From assembly GCA_002633005.1 (NCBI GenBank), contig NMRA01000480.1, positions 113,696 to 177,695 of the forward strand: a DNA stretch of 64,000 nucleotides, written 5' to 3'. Source of the DNA: Phoronis australis (Eukaryota > Phoronida > Phoronidae). A program made the position numbers and the translations under genes. This document shows positions 46,801-55,800 of this stretch, piece by piece; the stretch's first letter is position 1, and every line of letters starts with the position of its first letter. A model generated the notes under the pieces. The model was not told where the DNA came from. It saw only the letters and a list, made by a program, of their open reading frames with translations, and did no database searches.

Positions 46801-49800
46801 AAAATGTCCAAGTGTTCCATATGTGAACTGAGAGGAGGCAGTGTGGCCTGGTTGATAAGTGTCCGCTTTCTTTACTCGAGGTCGTGGGTTCAAGTCCCAC
46901 CAGGTCACACTGCTAAACCCTTGAGCCAGGTTTCTAGCTCCTCAGCTCGGTTTTAACCATATATCAATAAAGCATAAAAGTATTTCCAGGTGATCAGTGC
47001 AATGGGTCCACATGCGAGGCCTGCGCACGTCTGATACAACGTGTATCAGACAGCCTGCAATTATTTTTTATATATATTATATGTGAACTGATGTGTAGAA
47101 TATAATTATGTTTTTTATGCAGAGATAACAACGTAGATACTAATGCTTTTTTCCTATTTTGTACTGAAAATTTCCTATTTTTTCAAGGCCTTATGATACC
47201 TGACCTTGTTACGGCTTCTGTAATTTAACTGATTAGTACCTATTCTGGAAGTGGTGTTTAGGGGGTTTAGAATTTCCACCATTTTGTTTTTATATACCGT
47301 ATTCACCGTAATAACTGCCCAGGGTGCTTAGAAAAGTTCGTTTCAGGAGGGTGCTTATTCTAACCCAAGGCGGTTGAAACCCGGTCTTCGAAACAGGTGA
47401 AATCGGAAGCTAAGATTCATAAAATTTACACTCTGTGACGTATCTGTAATCTATGAAAGACTTTCTAAAAAACCGAGGTGCATTGCTATCAAACTTTGCT
47501 GCTAAATTACGATCATTTTACAGAAAATGATGAAATCCCAGGGCGAAAACTTGCCGACTGACTGCCTCGCAATCATCGATATGGCAACTTGAATGCTTGA
47601 ATAAAAATACAGTTTCGACTTGAGCAAATTACCTGAAATCCTCCTTAAGTTTTCCAAGTAGCGTCCCTAAGGGGTTTTTAAGTTCCCGTGAAGTCAGGAT
47701 TAACGGCAGGTTTAAGTACAAATCCGTGCTACATCATGCCATCTACATGTATGATCGGCAACACGAGAAAAATGTCTGGACTAACACACATGTTGTTATC
47801 ACGTGACGTTTGTTTTGAAGTTGTCTGCGTTTGTGAGTAAGCGAGCGCGTGCATGTCACCAGAGTTCATTTGCCAGAGCAAAGACCGTCTTTTGGCCAGA
47901 GCCACACAATCTAATGAGCTAGATGTGCATTGTATCTAAAGAAATTTGCACAAGCAGTAGGCCTAAACCAGAGCTTGTTTCATTCAGCACTGTCCGTTCT
48001 CATGTGCTAAAAACGTTCTCCATTTGTCTCTGTAAAGCCATATTAGTCGCCGTGTGGCTGGATGTGGCGTACGTGACTATCTGACAGTTATTTTTCAATG
48101 TAAGGGTGTGTAAGGATTCACTGTCAGTGGTCATTTTATCGGATATTTGGCTTAAAAACACCAATTATGGTTAATCAAACAATCCATCTTAAAAATGACG
48201 CTCACATTTTTTATAGTATTAGAAACTGTCGGAAATTAGTGCCAATATTCATTTCTTGCCAATGCTATGCTACTCGTTTCATGAATGGATAGTTCCTGAC
48301 TGTTGTCTTTGATGACGGGTTCATGTACGTAGCACGTGCTTTCTGGCCACGTGCTTATAACTCTGGCCAAGGTTTTTATTAGTCCTCGATTCGCGGTTTT
48401 CATGTGTTCAACGAAATTTGGATTCCTGTTGAAAGCGGGAAATATCTACAAAGCAATCCCATAGACAAGTACACCACGTCTGTTCTGAAAGGCCAGACCA
48501 TTGGTCCTCTCAAGATCAGCAAAACTTCTGTGTTCATTCTGAGGCATGGCGGAAGCTTGAAGTGTATAGTCATGGCTAAATACCGACATAGCGGCGAGGC
48601 TTGTGGTCTACAAATTCTGTGCGCAATGATTTTTTCAGGACTGTCGGATATTATTGATAAGTTTAAGACGTGACTGTAGGTAAGGCATTTTTCACACGTA
48701 CAGGTTCATGGACTGGGTGCTTATTTTAGCAAAGTCTGAAAACGCGTGGGGGGGCTGGGGCGCTTATAGGGGCATGGGCGGTTATTACGGCGAATATGGT
48801 AGTTTGACTGTGTGAGCTGTTGAGTCAGTCATTGTTCTATCTCAGTTGTGATAAGTTCGGTCGCAATTTGCATTTCTTTACGAGTCAGTTAACATGACTT
48901 ATGGTTGATGCTTCGTACCGGGATGTACTCATTATCCTCTTGCGTGCACTTTGGGTATGCAATTGCATTGTTTCCGAGGGATGGCACACTCCGCCATATT
49001 CACTTGAATAACCAAGTGTTACCCATTTTGGCATTTTCCACATCACTAGCTGACCTTTGATAAAATGCTTCAATCTGATCAACCTCTAGTCAGTAAAAAT
49101 GTGAAAAACAGTTTTTGACCAATTGTCCTTTCTGTACGTGAGGTCCCAGTAAAATACTTGCTTTGTGAGACGTTTATCAGGCGTGCAAATTAGTTTATTC
49201 CAGAGCTGTAATATGCACAATTACCTGCACACTATACTAGGTATCCACCCCATATCTCCATTCATCACGGTGACTTGAGCAAATTTGTGAACCCCAAGAA
49301 AGTATTGAATGGCCCAATTTTGAATTGAATCGCACCGAGGACAAAACCATGCCCCCCAAACACCAGCGCAATAATCAAGTATCGGGATAACACACGCATC
49401 ATATAATGTGGTGTATGTCTTGAACCCAACATCGTGCATGCCCCTGAATTTAGAGACCATACCATCAACTGCATGACCACCAGATGCAGCTAGTGCAGCA
49501 GTGGCTTGTTTAAATTGCAAATATTCATCTAAAAGGACACCTAATTATTTATACTGACTTACAATAGTGAGCGGGTTATTCGCATTATTGAAGAGACAGA
49601 GGTGGTCTGTCTCACCTGGGACTTACGAAAATGCATAACGTCAGTTTTACTCAAATTCTGCTCCATCCTCCATTGTTTTCACCAAGTGTGCAAAACATCC
49701 AACATGGCCTGCATATCACGTTCACATGATAAGAGTAAGGCAATGTTGTCAGCATACAGCATGGAGCTTATTATATTATTTCCTAATCATTTCCAATTCA

Positions 49801-52800
49801 GTTCATCAACAAAGTCATCCATAAAAAGACTAAAAAGAGTCAGAGATTGCGTATCACCCTTCTGTACACCAAAACTTATAGGGAACCAATCAGTGGAACA
49901 ATTTCTAGAAATCAGAACATGAGCTACAGGATCGGAATAAATAGCTTTTATAGCCTAATACTTATGACCATCAATAGTATTCAGCAGTAGTGTATGAAAT
50001 AATAAATCCATATCTACATGGTCAAATGCCTTCTTCATATCAACAAATGTTAGAAATGTGGGAAGGTTATCCTGTTTTGGATTACAGACACCAATGAAAA
50101 ACATGGTCGATCCATGATCTACCTTTTCGAAAACCATTATACTCCTCAACAAGCAGGCTATACTTCTCAACATTAGACGATATCCTGGCATTCAGAATAC
50201 CACTATAAATTTGATAAATGAAGGAAAGCAGGCTGCCAGTGAGTCTCCTACAATTTATTGGAACACGAGGGTCCTTGTCTGAACCTTTCGGAATAAGAAA
50301 AATATTGGCTTTCAACTGAGGGGACATACTGCGAAACAAAAATAGCTTGAAATAGTTTATGTGAAGCAGCCACCATTCCTTGGCTTGTAAACTATCAATA
50401 AAAGCACCACGGTTTTAAATCGACATGTTTCGGTGTCATTTATTCAAACATAATCATCAGAAGAGAGAATATACTAGTAAATTCTCCTTATAAAATTCAT
50501 CATCAAAGGAAAATTCCGGAACTAAATCTGAGTAAGGGGATTGATACTCAGTCTTCCATTTAATACGTACGAAATTCAAATTCGTGCGAACTGAATTAGC
50601 TTCACCATAAAGCTCGATAGGCACAATTTTATTAATTCTTGGACTAAGTCTCTTGATATGATCCCAGAATACCTGCGCATTTTCATTATTGAGATTTTCG
50701 ACCTTTGCCATTAAGCTTTTGTTTTAAGCTCTCTCAGTGTTTGTCAAAAGTTTGTCAAATTGTTTTGTGCATTTTTAAACACTTTTTAAATACCTTCCTT
50801 GCTGCACTATTCCCTTTACATGTCAAAAAGTCTTTTTCCTTCCGGCACATTAATGTCTATGATAATTGAGCATTCCAGCATGGACTATAGTTGTCTATAA
50901 TCTATGATTCCAGTAAGGCTTGTAGTACTTGAATTTTTTGCATGAATGTTGACCTTATACGGGAGATGAGCGTCCATTTATGCCCATCCCGTGGATCTCG
51001 CAACCTTGCGAAATCCGTATGCCATCATTTGGCATTGGGTGCTTAGGATCATTGTGAAGACTTGAGTATGTTCACAAAGGCTCTATTATGTTGTATTGTT
51101 GATTTGCTGTCATTTTCCTCTCAGTTTGTCGGCGTTGAGGGCTTCGTCACCGCTGTCACAGACATGTTTCCTCGCCTCTTCTCTCGCAAGTGGGCCCGTG
51201 AAGTGTTCACTGGCATTGTTTGCTTCATTTCCTTCCTCGTTGGTCTCACCATGGTAACGGAGGTAAGTTGCTTAGGAGCAGACGTACTGTAATGCTAAGA
51301 TTATGGGTGAGATCTCTTGTTGTGAAAAATTGGCAAAATTTCAAAGCAAAGCCAATTTTCTGATTGGCAGAGGATAAGTGGTGTACTCAGAGTGGCCAAT
51401 TAAGTGGTGTACTCAGAGTGGCCAAATAAGTGGTGTACTCAGAGTGGCCAAGTAAGTGGTGTACTCAGAGTGGCCAAGTAAGTGGTGTACTCAGAGTGGC
51501 CAAATAAGTGGTGTACTCAGAGTGGCCAAATAAGTGGTGTACTCAGAGTGGCCAAGTAAGTGGTGTACTCAGAGTGGCCAAGTAAGTGGTGTACTCAGAG
51601 TGGCCAAATAAGTGGTGTACTCAGAGTGGCCAAGTAAGTGGTGTACTCAGAGTGGCCAAGTAAGTGGTGTACTCAGAGTGGCCAAATAAGTGGTGTACTC
51701 AGAGTGGCCAAGTAAGTGGTGTACTCAGAGTGGCCAAATAAGTGGTGTACTCAGAGTGGCCAAATAAGTGGTGTACTCAGAGTGGCCAAATAAGTGGTGT
51801 ACTCAGAGTGGCCAAATAAGTGGTGTACTCAGAGTGGCCAAATAAGTGGTGTACTGAGAGTGGTCAAATAAGTGGTGTACTTAGAGTGGCCAGATAAGTA
51901 GTGTACTGAGAGTGGCCTTTTCTTGTCTCTTGCTGCTTTCAATGAAGTACTTTGCGTTGTCCTTTGCAAGAGCTTGTTTCCATGTAAAAAGTCAGCAGGT
52001 TACAACTTATTTAGAACAAACTGAACAAACAACTTAATTTACAGTTGTCAAGTGTGCGAAATAACTGAGTAGCCAAGCATCACCAACTGGTAGTGTATGA
52101 ATTTAACAAATTGAAGCCTACTTATTACCAATGTGATCTAATTAAAGGTAGTTAAGTTATTTTAAGCTGTTCCAATATAAGAGAACTTTATTCTATCATT
52201 GGTGAAACAGGATGCTGGGCCATTTCATCTGGTATAAATTGGAATAAGGGGTGAATACACAATATTCAGACCTTGTTAACTTAGTAATCAAAAGGTATTT
52301 GTTACTATACATTATAGATCAGGTTTGCGTTGACAGTTTCCGAAGTGCAAAACTAACTGTGTGCGACATTGGGTGAGGCAAGAAATTCCCCACAAGTAAC
52401 CTGATGTGTATTAAGTGAGGGACAAACCGTCATTTTTCAAATTAATTTTTTGGTTTGCAAAATTAAGTAAAGGTACAAAATAAGTGGATAATTATTGTAC
52501 CAGAGCTCCAAGCACATGGGCAGTATTGTTAACCTCCTAGCACATGGGCAGTATTGTTAACCACCAAGCACATAGGCAGTATTGTTAACCTCCTAGCACA
52601 TGGGCAGTATTGTTAACCACCAAGCACATAAGCAGTATTGTTAACCTCCTAGCACATGGGCAGTATTGTTAACCACCAAGCACACGGGCAATATTGTTAA
52701 CCACCTAGCACAATTAGGCAGTGTTCATTAACCTCCTAGCACATAGTATTATTAAGCACCTAGCACATAGGCAGTGTTTTTAATCACCTAGCACGTATTC

Positions 52801-55800
52801 AATTTGTTAACTTCTCAAGCAGTTGAGAGTGTGGAAACTTAATGTGAACACATCTCACTTAGACAAACATTAAAGGAGAATGCCACCCAAATCTATTTTG
52901 TATCAATTTAGATGGAGTAGTTCTACTCGATAACGGCACGTTCGGTTGCGTTACCTGACGGCAGACGGGGGTGTTGAAATTATCCAAAGACGTCATTGGT
53001 TTCACACGCAGTCTGTTCATCAGTTCACAACACGGGTTACTGGTGTCAGGTTATCGCTTGAATTCATCGTTTAACACCAATAAATCATCAAACTTCGATG
53101 TAAAACCCTTAAAAATATATTGAGTTCTTATAAAAATGTTGTTTTATTTCGCTGTTACGAATTTATTGGCATTTGGACACACCGTAGCCTACAAAGTTCG
53201 ACAGGCCAATTTACCAAGGGTCTGTTCGGAGATAAATTCGAAGTATACTTCCGTGAAATACAGGCAGGAGAACTTAGATCTGTGTTGTTTATACTTGTGA
53301 TTTTTTGAATTCTTAACACACAAACGGCTTGTTATCCCGGCCAGTGGCTCGGAACCCAATCAGGCCTGTCGCAGCCGCCGGGACTGGCACGAACATAAAC
53401 CAGCTTCAGTTGGAAACTAAACCTCCAGTCACGAAAAGACTATAATAGTGAGCCAAAGAAATAATGTGCACATAGGAATTATTTATGTGAATTAGCCACG
53501 AAACTGAAAATCTACTTACTTGTTGGGGGCCGCGAAGTCTGGTTCCCCTTCCACAGACCGTCAGGGCAAAGGTTGTACAGTAACAATGATTTGAATAATG
53601 TATTTGAATTTCTAAATAAAGATTCCCCTAACATGTGACCATAGCATGTAATATCGAGTAGTTGTTTCACAACAGCTTTCTGTGAGCAAACACTGAATTA
53701 GCATGCACTCACACGGCCTTGATGCCCAGTCAATTACCTTTGTTGCTGGCATCAAAAGCCGGTAACGCAGTGGTTTATTCATTGCTGGCTTCTCAATATT
53801 TGCACTCTCGAATGCTGCAAAGGTATTACAAATTGTATCTAATGAGACAGACTTTGTTTCAGTTTCATATATGCATTGGTTAGGGTGAGAGTAATTCATT
53901 TTGAAACAGAATGCAGAATAATAACCGGCTACATGGCAACTCGCCAGGCACCAATCCCAACTTAGTCAAGAGCTTATCCGACGAAGACTTTACGGGTCGG
54001 ATCGTTAGGTTTCACAGGCTATCAGTTTGATTCGGAATACACTTATCAAAAAATACTAGAGAGGCGTCGTGAACATGCACAGGCAACGGAACGTATGGAT
54101 AGTTCTTTGGTTACCCAGAATTCGTCAGAGAAATCACTGTTGGCGAAATGCTGGCCACAGACACGGTGATGTTTCACGGCCTCATACTTATCAGTGTATC
54201 TTTCATTCTTTACTACTGCGAACCACTTCCTAAGCATTTCGGGCTCTCGAGGAAGTCAAAAAACAATATACCCGCTTTCTTCGCAGCTGCATAGTTCGGA
54301 CAAGCGTGAACAATGCACCACAATAGCAGCATTCACTCTGCAGATGAACCACTGACGTTTTTCACCTTCCTCTCTGGTTAACGCGACACCTCTCGGCAAG
54401 GTGAGATTGACCGTACAAGAGGCGATGTGGATATAGACCGATTAAGACGGTAAAAAGGCTAATTAAATCGGGTGGCATTCCCCTTTAACTATATTGCGCA
54501 CAGACGTTCAATCGTATATTTCCCGGAACTTCGGAATACAAACTGTAACATGCACATGTCTTTTGGCATGTGCTTACCAATCAGCAGGTTAATATCCCTT
54601 AAATTGCCCTAGTGAAAGATGCAAGTTATTGATTGCTCCACCTCACTATTAGCTTGGGCCCTGTATGTGTAAACTATTAGCTTCAATGGGCTAATAGCCT
54701 TGATTGCCTAATTGTGCCATAGGTTTTCCTTGATTGTGTAATCTGCACATGGGCAAATCCATATAATATTTTCTTTAGGGAGTTGTGGATTAGTCTTAAG
54801 AGAGCAATTGGATTACCAGATTGTCAACCTTTTCAAACTCTGTCCCTGGGTAGATCTGACGAGCACGATTGGGTTTTGCTCACATCTTCCTCAGTGTTTT
54901 GATATGAATTTACCTTTTTCTAAATTTTACTAAAACGACGGCCACATAACCTAAATATTATTATAAAGTCAAACATCTAATTATACAGACTTTCTATGTT
55001 CACAAAATATATTCTTTTATTAAGTTAAATTCTATACTTCTTGTAAATATTAGACTTTGTTAAAATGCAATTTTTGTAACCAATTTCAGTTCAAACTAAG
55101 GAAACGTATGCTGTGATGCTGCTTAGAAATAGTGAATTTGTCAGCTTAGGAAGTTGATCTTGTTACTTTGGGTTCCATGCTTTTAAATCTATATCTTAGT
55201 TATACTTTTTGTGTACTCCAGACAAGTGTGTATTCTGTGCTCCAAAACCATGACATCTTCGGCATAGACCATGACATCGTTGGCATGAACCATGACATCG
55301 TTGGCATAGGCCATGGCATGCGCCATGGCATCACCGGCATGCGCCATGGCATCGTCGGCGTAAGCCATGACATACTGGAGCACAAAATAACAGTCACTTA
55401 TTTTCACTTTGTTAGAAAATGTCAAAAGTAATGTTGAGTATAAGGATTAGATGGCGGGCCTAAAATGTGGTTCACAGGCATGGCTTGATGAACAGTTTCT
55501 GCAATAATACCTGTAGTTCACAGTCGTGGCTTGATGAACAGTTTCTGCAATACTTGTGCTTCACAGTCATGGCTTGAACAGTTTCTTCAATACTTGTGGT
55601 TCACAGTCATGGCTTCATGAACAGTTTCTTCCACCACAGAGCAAGATCATTTTCTGCAATATCACGAACGTAAAATCACGCGTCAAGAAATTGTGGAAAA
55701 CGCGTCAATTCGGAACGTGAAACACGATGTGCTGCAATTGAAAGTACTGGAGTCCCTTTTAATTGCATTTGAGAAGCCTGTTTTGAATGAGCAGCAAACA

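Larger units (their letters stand above)
52874..54484 (-). mobile_element. Kolobok-like DNA transposon copy, exact TTAA duplication
   Basis: Inverted repeats AGGAGAATGCCACCC and GGGTGGCATTCCCCT, flanked by exact TTAA at 52870-52873 and 54485-54488. It is collinear with 31296-33034 but lacks that copy's tandem duplications and is 1611 bp. It carries the same THAP remnant and 95-codon frame on the minus strand. Confidence 0.9.

Noticed and set aside
46832-46911. Functional tRNA gene
   Set aside because: A and B boxes are present, but the sequence continues into a SINE body flanked by target duplications and a second copy exists.
55189-55431. Met/Ala/Asp-rich and Met/Trp/Pro-rich repeat proteins
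   Set aside because: A 21-bp array keeps several frames open; no coding signal outside the array.
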